Of a stretch of DNA of 11,664 bases, positions 5,167-11,387 are shown one piece after another. The translations under genes and the position numbers were made by a program. Source of the stretch: JAWLCG01 sp041687295 (GTDB lineage: Bacteria; Planctomycetota; Phycisphaerae; SM23-33; FEN-1343). Numbering within the stretch: the first letter of the stretch is position 1; each line of letters starts with the position of its first letter. The stretch covers positions 1 through 11,664 of the forward strand of contig JAWLCG010000135.1 in the NCBI GenBank assembly GCA_041687295.1, in the 5' to 3' direction. Under the pieces are notes generated by a model. That model saw only the letters and a program-made list of their open reading frames with translations, was not told where the DNA came from and did not search any database.

Positions 5167-6324
5167 CTAGCGGGTCAGTTCGCGCAGGACGTCGCGGGCG
5201 GTGGTGAAGTCCTCGGGCAGCGGGGCCTGCAGGCGGAGCTGTTTGAGCGTGCGGGGGTGCTGGAACTCGATCTCGAAGGCGTGCAGGGCCTGGCGGGTGA
5301 TGATGGGCCCCTCGGCGAGGTCGGGCCGACCCTCGAGCTGGCTGCGGTAGATGGGCCCGCCGCCGTAGAGGCTGTCGCCGACCATGGGGTGGCCGAGGTA
5401 GCTGCAGTGGACGCGGAGCTGGTGCGTTCGGCCGGTCTGGGGGCGCAGCTCGACGAGGGTGAAGGGCGGCTTGCCGGTGGCGCCCCCGCCGAGCCGCTCG
5501 CGGACGATGTAGTGGGTGACGGCCGACTTGCTGGTGGCGGCGAAGGGCCGGCCTGTGCGGCGGTCGACGGCGTACTTCTCGCGGATGCGCGGGTGCTGGC
5601 CGATGGGCAGGTCGATGACGTCCTCGTCGAGCTCCATGTGGCCGTGGACGATGGCCATGTAGACCTTGTGGATGCGGCGGAGCTCGAACTGGCGTCCGAG
5701 CCGCCACAGGGCCAGCTCGCTCTTGGCCAGCAGCATGACGCCGGTGGTATCGCGGTCGAGGCGGTGGACGATGCCGGGGCGGTAGGCCTCGTCACGGACG
5801 GGCAGGTCGCCGATGTGGCCCTGGTGCTGCTGGAAGTAGTAGGCCAGGGCGTTGAGCAGCGTGCCCGACCAGTTGCCCCGGGCCGGGTGGACGATCAGGC
5901 CGGCCTGCTTGTTGACGGCGATGATGTCGTCGTCCTCGTAGACCACGTCGACGGGGATGGGCTCGGGGGGGATGGTCTTCTTCTCGGGCTCGGGCAGCAG
6001 CAGGTCGATGGTGTCGCCGGGCTTGAGGGTGTAGCTGGGCTTGACCTCCCGGCCATTGACGGTGACGGCGCCCTCCTTGATGAACCGCTGGAGGGAGTTT
6101 CGGCTGACCTGCCCGCCGATGCGCCCGGCGAGGTACTTGTCCAGCCGGCCGCTCTGGCGGGTCCGGCGGATCTGGATGCGAATGCGCTGGAGGCCATCCT
6201 CCTCGGCCTGCTCGACCTGCTCGAGGCCCTCGGTGCCCTCGATCTCGATCGGGCGGGGCGCAGCGTCGTCGGCGGGCTCGAGGGCCTCGTCGAGTTCGTC
6301 GAAGGCTTCGGAGGGGTCGCTCAT
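5167..6324 (-). CDS. RluD/RluC-type rRNA pseudouridine synthase
   Basis: The 385-aa protein starts at ATG 6324, followed by MSDPSEAFDE; the longer frame adds 26 residues running into a hairpin region and is less likely. The ribosome binding site is weak. Residues 1-47 are an acidic, probably disordered extension not usual in RluD. An S4 RNA-binding domain follows (about 58-110: Gly-Arg-Leu-Asp-Lys-Tyr-Leu, then Val-Asn-Gly-Arg). The catalytic domain has His-Arg-Leu-Asp at 187-190, with Asp190 as the catalytic aspartate in HRLDRDTTG, and Gly-Arg-Thr-His-Gln-Leu-Arg-Val-His at 298-306. The family converts uridines in 23S rRNA to pseudouridine; exact target (RluD-, RluC- or RluA-like) cannot be read from the sequence. 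tatA follows 66 bp downstream. Confidence 0.93.
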   Translation of the reverse strand: MSDPSEAFDELDEALEPADDAAPRPIEIEGTEGLEQVEQAEEDGLQRIRIQIRRTRQSGRLDKYLAGRIGGQVSRNSLQRFIKEGAVTVNGREVKPSYTLKPGDTIDLLLPEPEKKTIPPEPIPVDVVYEDDDIIAVNKQAGLIVHPARGNWSGTLLNALAYYFQQHQGHIGDLPVRDEAYRPGIVHRLDRDTTGVMLLAKSELALWRLGRQFELRRIHKVYMAIVHGHMELDEDVIDLPIGQHPRIREKYAVDRRTGRPFAATSKSAVTHYIVRERLGGGATGKPPFTLVELRPQTGRTHQLRVHCSYLGHPMVGDSLYGGGPIYRSQLEGRPDLAEGPIITRQALHAFEIEFQHPRTLKQLRLQAPLPEDFTTARDVLRELTR

Positions 6325-6380
6325 GCCATTGGGTACGGCCAGGAGGGCCCGCGCGTTCGGCCCGCGCGGCAACGAACGCA

Positions 6381-6420
6381 GGCAGAGGAGCCGCCCCCTC
6401 AAGGGAGGCGGTCCTCTGCC
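6381..6420. terminator. Long hairpin between corrinoid and pseudouridine synthase genes
   Basis: GGCAGAGGA (6381-6389) pairs perfectly with TCCTCTGCC (6412-6420); inside this CCGCC (6391-6395) pairs with GGCGG (6407-6411), with one bulged G, and CCC can pair with GGG. About 17 base pairs in 40 nt. On the minus strand it lies beyond the corrinoid gene and 57 bp before the synthase start, so it may end the former transcript or form part of the latter's leader. No clear T-run follows. Confidence 0.45.
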
Positions 6421-6443
6421 TGCGCAGGAGTGCTGCAGCAGAC

Positions 6444-6616
6444 GTTAATGCGTTAACGGGTTAATGCGTCAGCGGGAACGTGCGGCGACGCACCGGCAGA
6501 CACCCATGCCCTCAGTGCAGCTCTAACGACGTCGGTTGCCGGGCCTCGCGGGGCTCGACCCGGCCTACGGGCTTGGCTGCCTTCGCGTTAACGCATTAAC
6601 GCATTGACGCGTTAAC
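6444..6616. repeat. Two inverted arrays of an 8-bp repeat flanking ~109 bp
   Basis: Left array (6444-6475): GTTAATGC, GTTAACGG, GTTAATGC, GTCAGCGG. Right array (6585-6616): GCGTTAAC, GCATTAAC, GCATTGAC, GCGTTAAC. The arrays are reverse complements of each other; CGTTAATGCGTTAACG (6443-6458) is the exact complement of CGTTAACGCATTAACG (6586-6601). The ~109 bp between hold no gene; a GCCGGG/CCCGGC dyad is present. The layout recalls terminal inverted repeats of a small mobile element, or a double protein-binding site. The right array ends 5 bp before the corrinoid gene's stop codon. Confidence 0.75.
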
Positions 6617-6620
6617 GCCC

Positions 6621-7250
6621 TCACGCCTTGACCATATCCAGGGCGAGGGTGGCGGCGCTGGCGGCGTCGGCGGCGTAGCCGTGGGCGCCGATCTCGTCGG
6701 CGTAGGCCTGCGTGACGGGGGCGCCGCCGATCATGGTCTTGATCGACAGGCCCGAGTCCTTGACGGCCTTGACGACGTCGGCCATCTGGGGCATGGTCGT
6801 GGTCAGCAGGGCGCTCATGGCGATGATCTGGGCGCCATTGGCCTTGGCCTGCTCGACGAACTTCTCGGGGGTCACGTCGATGCCGAGGTCGACCACCTGC
6901 AGGCCGGCGCCCTGCATGAGCATGGCGACGAGGTTCTTGCCGATGTCGTGCAGGTCGCCCTTGACGGTGCCGATGACGACGGTGCCGGCGGGCTTGACGC
7001 CGGTGGCCTTGAGCTCGGGCTCGAGCACGGCCAGGCCGCTCTTCATCGCGCGGGCGGCAATGAGGACCTCGGGGACGAAGACCTCGTTCTTCTTGAACTT
7101 CTCACCAATGACGCTCATGCCCGCGACGAGACCCTTGTTGAGGATCTCCTCGGGGGCGACCTTCTCTTCGAGGGCCTGGCGGGTAATCTGTTCGGTAGTG
7201 TTGCGGTCGCCCTTGATGACAGCGGCGGCAAGAGCCTGCAAGTCGGCCAT
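6621..7250 (-). CDS. Methyltransferase cognate corrinoid protein (MtbC/MtaC-like)
   Basis: The 209-aa protein has the full two-domain corrinoid-shuttle layout. Residues 1-85 form the helical cap (B12-binding-2, Met-synthase cap-like). Residues 88-209 form the Rossmann-like B12-binding domain with Asp99-Leu-His101-Asp-Ile-Gly104 (DxHxxG, His101 as lower cobalt ligand), Ser146-Ala-Leu148 and Gly175-Gly176. These proteins carry a methyl group between a substrate-specific methyltransferase (methylamines, methanol, methoxylated aromatics) and an acceptor such as tetrahydrofolate. No MtbB/MtaB-type methyltransferase or activating RACE protein is adjacent, so substrate is unknown. It may be third in a minus-strand run after the TPR-like gene, but 107 bp with two hairpins separate them. 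Confidence 0.92.
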   Translation of the reverse strand: MADLQALAAAVIKGDRNTTEQITRQALEEKVAPEEILNKGLVAGMSVIGEKFKKNEVFVPEVLIAARAMKSGLAVLEPELKATGVKPAGTVVIGTVKGDLHDIGKNLVAMLMQGAGLQVVDLGIDVTPEKFVEQAKANGAQIIAMSALLTTTMPQMADVVKAVKDSGLSIKTMIGGAPVTQAYADEIGAHGYAADAASAATLALDMVKA

Positions 7251-7285
7251 GATTCCTAACCTTTCACCTGAAAAGTCCCAACCTT

Positions 7286-7305
7286 CGGGCCCGCTCGGGG
7301 GCCCG
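7286..7305 (-). terminator. Hairpin upstream of the corrinoid gene
   Basis: CGGGCCC (7286-7292), loop GCTCGG, GGGCCCG (7299-7305) is a perfect 7-bp stem. On the minus strand it is followed, after about 10 nt, by ACTTTTC, a weak T-run. With the hairpin at 7322-7343 it probably ends or processes the transcript of the TPR-like gene. Confidence 0.4.
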
Positions 7306-7321
7306 TCGTGCTCTGGTCACA

Positions 7322-7343
7322 GGCTGGCGAGGCGGCGCCAGCC
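7322..7343 (-). terminator. Hairpin just after the TPR-like gene stop
   Basis: GGCTGGCG (7322-7329), loop AGGCGG, CGCCAGCC (7336-7343) is a perfect 8-bp stem starting 14 nt after the stop on the minus strand. No T-run follows, so termination would be Rho-dependent or the stem protects the mRNA 3' end. Confidence 0.4.
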
Positions 7344-7357
7344 ACAAATGGATCGTC

Positions 7358-8047
7358 CTATTCGCCCGGGGCCTCGGGGGCGGCGGGCATCTCGGCCGGG
7401 GCCTCGGGAGCCTCGGGGGCGGCCGGGGCGGTCGTCGGCAGGTTCAGCGGCTCGGCGAGTTGGCTGAGGCGATCGAGCCGCTCGCTGGCCCGGCCCGCGG
7501 ACACGGGCGCCGACGCGCTTAAGGCGATGGCCGACCGGTAGTGTCCCTCGGCGGCGTCGAGTTCGCCCCGCATCTCGGCCAGCAGGCCCAGGCCCAGCTG
7601 CGCCCGGGCGGCGGCCGATGGCAGATCGCCCGCCTCGGCCAGGCCAGCCTGGAGCGCCTGGGCAGCCTCGGCGGCCAGTTGCTCGCGCTGCTCGCTCGAC
7701 AGTTCGCCGTAGCGGGCGACCAGGTCTTCATAGGCCATCATGCCCGCCTGCGTCCAGGCCCAGGCGGCCAGCTCGTCGTCGCCGGTCTCGCCGGCCAGCG
7801 TCCGCAGGGCCAGGCGGGCCTCGGCGTCGCCGGCGGGCCGATCGCTGTAGCCGTAGAAGTTCTGCAGCTCGATGCTGCGGGCCGTCCGGCGGTTGTGGAT
7901 GATCACGAGGATCAGCGCAATCACCAGCACCAGCAGGGCGATCCCCATCAGGACCGTCTTGAAGTGCTCGCGGACGTAGACCTCGGCCTTGCCCAGATCT
8001 TTGGCCAGTTCGTTCTCTTGCAGTTCGTGTCGCCGTTCGGCCTTCAA
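7358..8047 (-). CDS. Membrane-anchored tetratricopeptide-like protein
   Basis: The 229-aa product starts at TTG 8047 with GGAGG seven bases upstream. Residues 1-30 are charged and cytosolic; 32-50 form one hydrophobic helix (Val-Leu-Met-Gly-Ile-Ala-Leu-Leu-Val...), making this a type II single-pass anchor. The rest is Ala/Leu/Glu-rich helical repeats with TPR spacing (for example the pair around 128-180 with 'AAARAQLGLGLLAEMRGELD'). The end (about 202-229) is an Ala/Pro/Glu-rich low-complexity tail. The architecture resembles YfgM-like ancillary SecYEG/BamB-type proteins and planctomycete TPR proteins; the function is unknown. The lipoprotein gene lies only 18 bp upstream on the same strand, so the two are very probably one operon. 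Confidence 0.8.
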   Translation of the reverse strand: MKAERRHELQENELAKDLGKAEVYVREHFKTVLMGIALLVLVIALILVIIHNRRTARSIELQNFYGYSDRPAGDAEARLALRTLAGETGDDELAAWAWTQAGMMAYEDLVARYGELSSEQREQLAAEAAQALQAGLAEAGDLPSAAARAQLGLGLLAEMRGELDAAEGHYRSAIALSASAPVSAGRASERLDRLSQLAEPLNLPTTAPAAPEAPEAPAEMPAAPEAPGE

Positions 8048-8065
8048 GGCAGTGCCTCCGACCGC

Positions 8066-8536
8066 TTAGCGGTCAAGCGGGACCTCCACGGTGCCTACCG
8101 GGAAGGTCTCCATACGAATCTCGGTGCCGGACCATCGCCCGTCTGTGACCTGGATCACACTGCGCTCGCGATCCTTGCGGAAATCGAGGTAGAGTTTCCC
8201 CTGGATCATCCGCTCGGTCTCCTGGACCCAGCCGTGGATGGGCATCTCGCGGCGGTAGAAACGCCCCACCGCCCATTTGTCGGCCCGGCCCGTGTAGTAG
8301 TGGACCACCCAGCGGGTGCCCCCGGTGGCGATCGAGCGGGACTCCTTCTGCGCCAGCTCAAAGCCGATGGGCACCGGCAGGTCCGGGATCGGCGGGCGCC
8401 GCTGGGCGACCAGCTCGATCGGCGCCGCTGGCCGGGCCGAGCCCGCCGCCTGCGCCTGGCCACTCGTTCGCGGGGCGTCGCAGCCAGGCAGGCCCGCCAG
8501 GGCCACCAGCACCAGGGCCAGTCCGATTCTTTTCAT
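8066..8536 (-). CDS. Predicted lipoprotein, 156 aa
   Basis: The start is placed at ATG 8536 because it gives a textbook lipoprotein signal: MKR, a hydrophobic stretch (4-15), and the lipobox Leu16-Pro-Gly-Cys19. The longer frame (54 more residues) would bury the signal. Mature residues 20-50 are Ala/Pro-rich linker. The folded part (about 52-156) has 'PVPIGF', His-Tyr-Tyr-Thr-Gly, Phe-Tyr-Arg-Arg-Glu-Met-Pro (93-99) and His-Gly-Trp (101-103), then beta strands. The pattern (variance across a short alpha-beta fold, MPxxGW) resembles a group of small bacterial lipoproteins of unknown function. It should be anchored in a membrane by Cys19. It forms an operon with the TPR-like gene downstream. 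Confidence 0.8.
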   Translation of the reverse strand: MKRIGLALVLVALAGLPGCDAPRTSGQAQAAGSARPAAPIELVAQRRPPIPDLPVPIGFELAQKESRSIATGGTRWVVHYYTGRADKWAVGRFYRREMPIHGWVQETERMIQGKLYLDFRKDRERSVIQVTDGRWSGTEIRMETFPVGTVEVPLDR

Positions 8537-8587
8537 GGTCACGCACTCCGTTGCGTTGCCGGGACGGGCCCTCCGGGCCGAATGCGC

Positions 8588-8616
8588 TAGTTTGGCCAGC
8601 CCGCCGCCATTGTCAA
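8588..8616 (-). promoter_or_regulatory. Candidate promoter of the lipoprotein/TPR operon
   Basis: On the minus strand TTGACA (8616-8611) is a perfect -35 element about 75 nt before the lipoprotein start. At 17-bp spacing the -10 would be AAACTA (8593-8588), a poor match. The assignment rests on the -35 and the position. Confidence 0.35.
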
Positions 8617-8729
8617 GGACGTAGAGGAAGGGAATTCCGCATTTCTCCTTCATCGGCCCGCCCCGGCGCTGGCCGTGAGGGATTGTGGCGACCCCCAAGG
8701 CCGGTGAACCGCTCGGCTCGGACAGTCGG

Positions 8730-8735
8730 TAGAAT
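8730..8735 (+). promoter_or_regulatory. Possible -10 element of the M28 peptidase gene
   Basis: TAGAAT (8730-8735) matches the -10 consensus at 5/6 positions, 33 nt before the GTG start. No convincing -35 is found at 16-19 bp. Together with 8588-8616 it would make the 232-bp gap a divergent promoter region. Confidence 0.25.
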
Positions 8736-8768
8736 GGGCGTAGACAAAGACAGGAAAGGACGCCCCCC

Positions 8769-10190
8769 GTGAATCAAACGTTCCCCTGGCTGCTCTCACT
8801 GGTGTTGGCCGTGTCGTCGATGGATCTGGGCCTGGCCCCGGCCGGGGTGCCGACGCTGGAGGCCCCCGCCACCACGCAGGCGGCCTCGCCCGCCCTGTCG
8901 GCCGAGGCCTTCCGAGCCCACACGCAGTTCCTGGCCGACCCCGCTCGCCAGGGCCGATTCACCGGCTCGCCCGGCAACGACGAGGCGGCCCGGTACATCA
9001 TCGAGCAGTTCCGCCAGGCTGGCCTGGAGCCTGGCGGCGACGACGGCGGCTGGGAGCAGCCCTTCCTCGTGCCCATGCTCCGCCAGTGGGCCGAGGGCAC
9101 CGAGTTGAGCCTCGACGGCCAGGCGCTGGCCCTGGGCGAGGAGTGCGCCCCGCTGGCCGCCGGCGGCGAGGGCCGATTCGCCGGCCCGGTCGTCTTCGCC
9201 GGCTACGGCATCCGCAACGAGCAGGCGGGCTACGACGACTACGCCGGCCTCGACGTGCGGGGGGCCGTGGTGATGATCCTCCGCGGCGAGCCTCTCGACG
9301 GGCAGGGCCGAAGTTTGTGGCAGGACCAGGGCCTGTCCCGCCACGCCGGCACAGCCCGCAAGCTCCGCACCGCCGCCCGGGCCGGGGCCTCGGCCGTGCT
9401 GCTGGTCACGCCGCCTGCGCCGGACGAGCCGGAGATCCTCGCCAGCCCCGTCGGCCAGGGCGAAGGGCCCCTGCCGGCGATGCGGATCAGCCTGCAGCAG
9501 GCCGACACACTGCTCTCGGCCGGGGCCGGACGGCACGACGCTGGCCAGGTGGCTCGCCCGCCAGGGGCGGACGGGCAAACCCGACTCGCGGGCCCTGCCC
9601 GCCCGGGCGGCCGGGCGGGTGAAGCTGGAACTGGGCCGGGCGGAGAACATCATCGGCGTGCTGCCGGCCAGCGAGGGCCCCGGCGACCGCGTGATCGTCC
9701 TGGGCGCCCACTACGACCACGTGGGCGACACGGGCCTGTTCGCCATGGACCGGGGCCTGGGCGTTCGGCCCGGCGCGGACGACAACGCCAGCGGCACGGC
9801 CCTGCTGCTGATGCTGGCCGAGGCCCTGGCCGAGTCGCCCCGCGACCACACGCTGGTGTTCGTCGCCTTCGACGCCGAGGAGCTGGGCCTGTTCGGCTCG
9901 CGGTACTACGCCGAGCACCCGGCCCGCCCGCTGGCCCGGACGCTGGTGATGCTCAACTTCGACATGGTGGGCCGACTCCGCGACGACCGGCTCACCGTGA
10001 TGGGGGCCATCCGCGACGAGCCCTTCGCCCAGGCCCTCCAGGCCGCCGACGACCAGGGCCTGACGCTCCGCCGGCGGTGGTTCACGCCGGCCGGCAGCGA
10101 CGACCTGGCCTTTCGCCTGGCCGGCGTGCCGACGCTGTTCTTCCACACGGGCGTCCACGACGAGTACCACCGCCGCAGCGATCGGCCTGA
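8769..10190 (+). CDS. M28-family metallopeptidase, N-terminal part (frameshifted)
   Basis: The gene starts at GTG 8769 after GGAAAGGA. As read, the frame stays open for 473 codons, but only codons 1 to about 252 (to 9525) look authentic; beyond that it is a low-complexity Arg/Gly/Pro shadow of the real frame. Residues 5-26 are a probable signal peptide, so the product is exported. Residues 45-90 match the N-terminal helix region of M28 peptidases, and about 130-245 form a protease-associated (PA) domain insertion ('GRFAGPVVFAGYGI', then a Tyr-Asp-Asp-Tyr motif). One base too many in GGGG (9522-9525) shifts the frame. Removing one G joins this part to the peptidase domain to give a ~604-aa protein ending at 10584. 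See the following entry. Confidence 0.75.
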   Translation: MNQTFPWLLSLVLAVSSMDLGLAPAGVPTLEAPATTQAASPALSAEAFRAHTQFLADPARQGRFTGSPGNDEAARYIIEQFRQAGLEPGGDDGGWEQPFLVPMLRQWAEGTELSLDGQALALGEECAPLAAGGEGRFAGPVVFAGYGIRNEQAGYDDYAGLDVRGAVVMILRGEPLDGQGRSLWQDQGLSRHAGTARKLRTAARAGASAVLLVTPPAPDEPEILASPVGQGEGPLPAMRISLQQADTLLSAGAGRHDAGQVARPPGADGQTRLAGPARPGGRAGEAGTGPGGEHHRRAAGQRGPRRPRDRPGRPLRPRGRHGPVRHGPGPGRSARRGRQRQRHGPAADAGRGPGRVAPRPHAGVRRLRRRGAGPVRLAVLRRAPGPPAGPDAGDAQLRHGGPTPRRPAHRDGGHPRRALRPGPPGRRRPGPDAPPAVVHAGRQRRPGLSPGRRADAVLPHGRPRRVPPPQRSA

Positions 10191-10584
10191 CACGCTCAAC
10201 GCCGCCGGGGCGGCGCGGGTAGCCAGGCTGGCCGCCTCGGTGGTCGAGCAGCTCGACCGCTACGAGGGCCCGCTCCGCGACGCCACGCCCGCCCCGACCG
10301 CTCAGCCCGACCGCGCCTTCCTGGGCGTCACGCTGACCCAGGCCGCCCCCGGCGAGCCGCTGGAGGTCGGCCGGGTGGTGCCCGACAGCCCCGCCGACCG
10401 CGCCGGCCTGGCCAGCGGCGATCGGCTGGTCGCCCTGGACGCCGTGCCGGTGACCGGCGTCGCCTCCCTGTTGGCCGCCCTGGCCGAGGCCGACCCCGGC
10501 CAGACCGTCGAACTCACCCTCCAGCGCGACGGCCAACAGCAGACCGTCGAGGTCACCCTGGGCCATCGGCCAGACAAGCGATAG
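9619..10584 (+). CDS. M28-family metallopeptidase, C-terminal part with PDZ domain
   Basis: This frame encodes the catalytic half. The GTG at 9619 is only the first possible start; sensible sequence in this frame begins at about 9526 ('PDGTTLARWLARQG'). Numbered on the repaired 604-aa protein, the zinc-site residues are His314 (HYDH), Asp337 (GADDNASG), catalytic Glu370 with Glu371 (DAEELG), Asp398 (NFDMVG) and His467 (DEYH), so the M28 di-zinc aminopeptidase site is complete. Residues from about 507 on are a PDZ domain (carboxylate loop region Phe-Leu-Gly-Val, then Asp-Arg-Ala-Gly-Leu). Known relatives are exported aminopeptidases. On its own this half lacks a signal peptide, so unless the frameshift is an artefact the gene is probably inactive. 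Confidence 0.85.
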   Translation: MKLELGRAENIIGVLPASEGPGDRVIVLGAHYDHVGDTGLFAMDRGLGVRPGADDNASGTALLLMLAEALAESPRDHTLVFVAFDAEELGLFGSRYYAEHPARPLARTLVMLNFDMVGRLRDDRLTVMGAIRDEPFAQALQAADDQGLTLRRRWFTPAGSDDLAFRLAGVPTLFFHTGVHDEYHRRSDRPDTLNAAGAARVARLAASVVEQLDRYEGPLRDATPAPTAQPDRAFLGVTLTQAAPGEPLEVGRVVPDSPADRAGLASGDRLVALDAVPVTGVASLLAALAEADPGQTVELTLQRDGQQQTVEVTLGHRPDKR

Positions 10585-10855
10585 ACCATTTGCCGATTGC
10601 GCCTGCGGGTCCCAAGGCGCCGCCGGCCCAAGCCCACGGATTGCCATCCGTGGGCATCGGGGCCAAGCCGTTGATCTTGAGGCACAGGGTGCCCGCAGGT
10701 CCGGGCGTAAGATGCTCTGGAGCGTTTGCCCAGCGGACGTGCGGGTACGTTGGGCCGCGGGGAACGGCCCGCCCCGATGCCCACCGAAGGCATTCGGTGG
10801 GCTTGGGCCGAAGCCCGCTTGCGCGGACCCGCAGGCGCGATCGGAAGAGGGTCTA
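10582..10855. repeat. Two inverted copies of a ~120-bp palindromic repeat
   Basis: Copy 1 runs forward from 10582 to about 10710, copy 2 backward from 10855 to about 10725. The outer 31 bases agree at 27 positions (TAGACC...GGGTCC). A central 40-nt block in each (10624-10663 and 10771-10810) is a hairpin: CGGCCCAA, a 10-bp perfect stem, loop TGCC, and ATCGGGGC after it (copy 2 read in reverse). An inner block (GTGCCCGCAGGTCCG, 10689-10703, against 10734-10748) agrees at 13 of 15. Copy 1 begins at the M28 stop codon. No gene is supported here; open frames on both strands are repeat shadows. Confidence 0.85.
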
Positions 10856-10877
10856 GCTCTGTCGTACGCGATCCAAA

Positions 10878-10917
10878 GCGGCGTCAAGCCGCCGCACTCC
10901 AAAAGGGCGGTCCGCCC
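10878..10917. repeat. Short hairpins downstream of the inverted repeat pair
   Basis: GCGGC / GCCGC with loop GTCAA (10878-10892) and GGGCG / CGCCC with loop GTC (10905-10917) are separate small stems between the repeat pair and cbiX. They recall palindromic intergenic repeats that are abundant in planctomycetes, but that is recollection, not a search. Nothing else is seen from 10856 to the promoter at 10964. Confidence 0.4.
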
Positions 10918-10963
10918 ATCGCGCAGAGACACCCACCTGGCCCGGCATGGGCCACGTTGCCGC

Positions 10964-10992
10964 TTGTCCGGGCCGGGCGGGTCGTCTACACT
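10964..10992 (+). promoter_or_regulatory. Promoter of the CbiX-like gene, leaderless type
   Basis: TTGTCC (10964-10969), a 17-bp spacer and TACACT (10987-10992; 4/6 to both consensus elements). The -10 ends 8 bp before the ATG at 11001, and no Shine-Dalgarno sequence lies between. The mRNA would then start at or next to the start codon. Confidence 0.5.
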
Positions 10993-11000
10993 CTTGCACC

Positions 11001-11387
11001 ATGGCAACGAGCGATGCAGTAATCCTGATCGACCACGGCTCACCGGCCCCGCAGGCCCAGGCGGACCTGGAGGCGGTGGCCCAGATGGCGGCCCGGCAGC
11101 TGGGGCTGGCGGTTTACCCGGCCCATATGACGCTGGCCGAGCCCACGCTGGCCCAGGCCCTGGCCCAGGCGGCGGCGGCCGGGGCGCGGCGGGTCGTGGT
11201 GTGCCCCTACTTCCTCTCGGCCGGGCGGCACGCGGGGCGCGACATCCCCGAGCAGGTCCGCCAGGCGGCCGTCGACCACCCGGGCCTGACGGTGACGCTG
11301 TCGGCCCCCCTGGGCCCCGACGCGCTGCTGGCTGAGCTGGTCTGCAGGCGCGTGGAGCCGCTGCTGGGCGGCGGGCAGGGCGAATGA
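11001..11387 (+). CDS. CbiX-type sirohydrochlorin cobalto-/ferrochelatase
   Basis: The 128-aa protein matches the short single-domain chelatase (CbiX small / SirB) size. The ATG at 11001 gives the typical beginning 'AVILIDHGS', with His12 in Asp-His-Gly-Ser. The second metal ligand is His77 in 'YFLSAGRHAGRDIP', the hallmark of the family, and a hydrophobic strand (64-69) precedes it. The enzyme inserts Co2+ (toward cobalamin) or Fe2+ (toward siroheme) into sirohydrochlorin; the sequence does not decide which. The short form works as a homodimer. The earlier in-frame ATG at 10947 is not preferred because its extension is unlike the family. The stop overlaps the next start (ATGA), so the two are co-translated. 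Confidence 0.88.
   Translation: MATSDAVILIDHGSPAPQAQADLEAVAQMAARQLGLAVYPAHMTLAEPTLAQALAQAAAAGARRVVVCPYFLSAGRHAGRDIPEQVRQAAVDHPGLTVTLSAPLGPDALLAELVCRRVEPLLGGGQGE

Noticed and set aside
4882..6456. 524-codon plus-strand frame opposite the pseudouridine synthase and tatA
   Set aside because: Its Val/Asp/Gly/Leu bias is the complement of a GC-rich gene; the minus strand carries clear catalytic motifs.
10590..10856. Short frames on both strands in the 10585-11000 gap
   Set aside because: They encode the same inverted repeat in different orientations; similarity between them comes from the repeat, not from protein selection.
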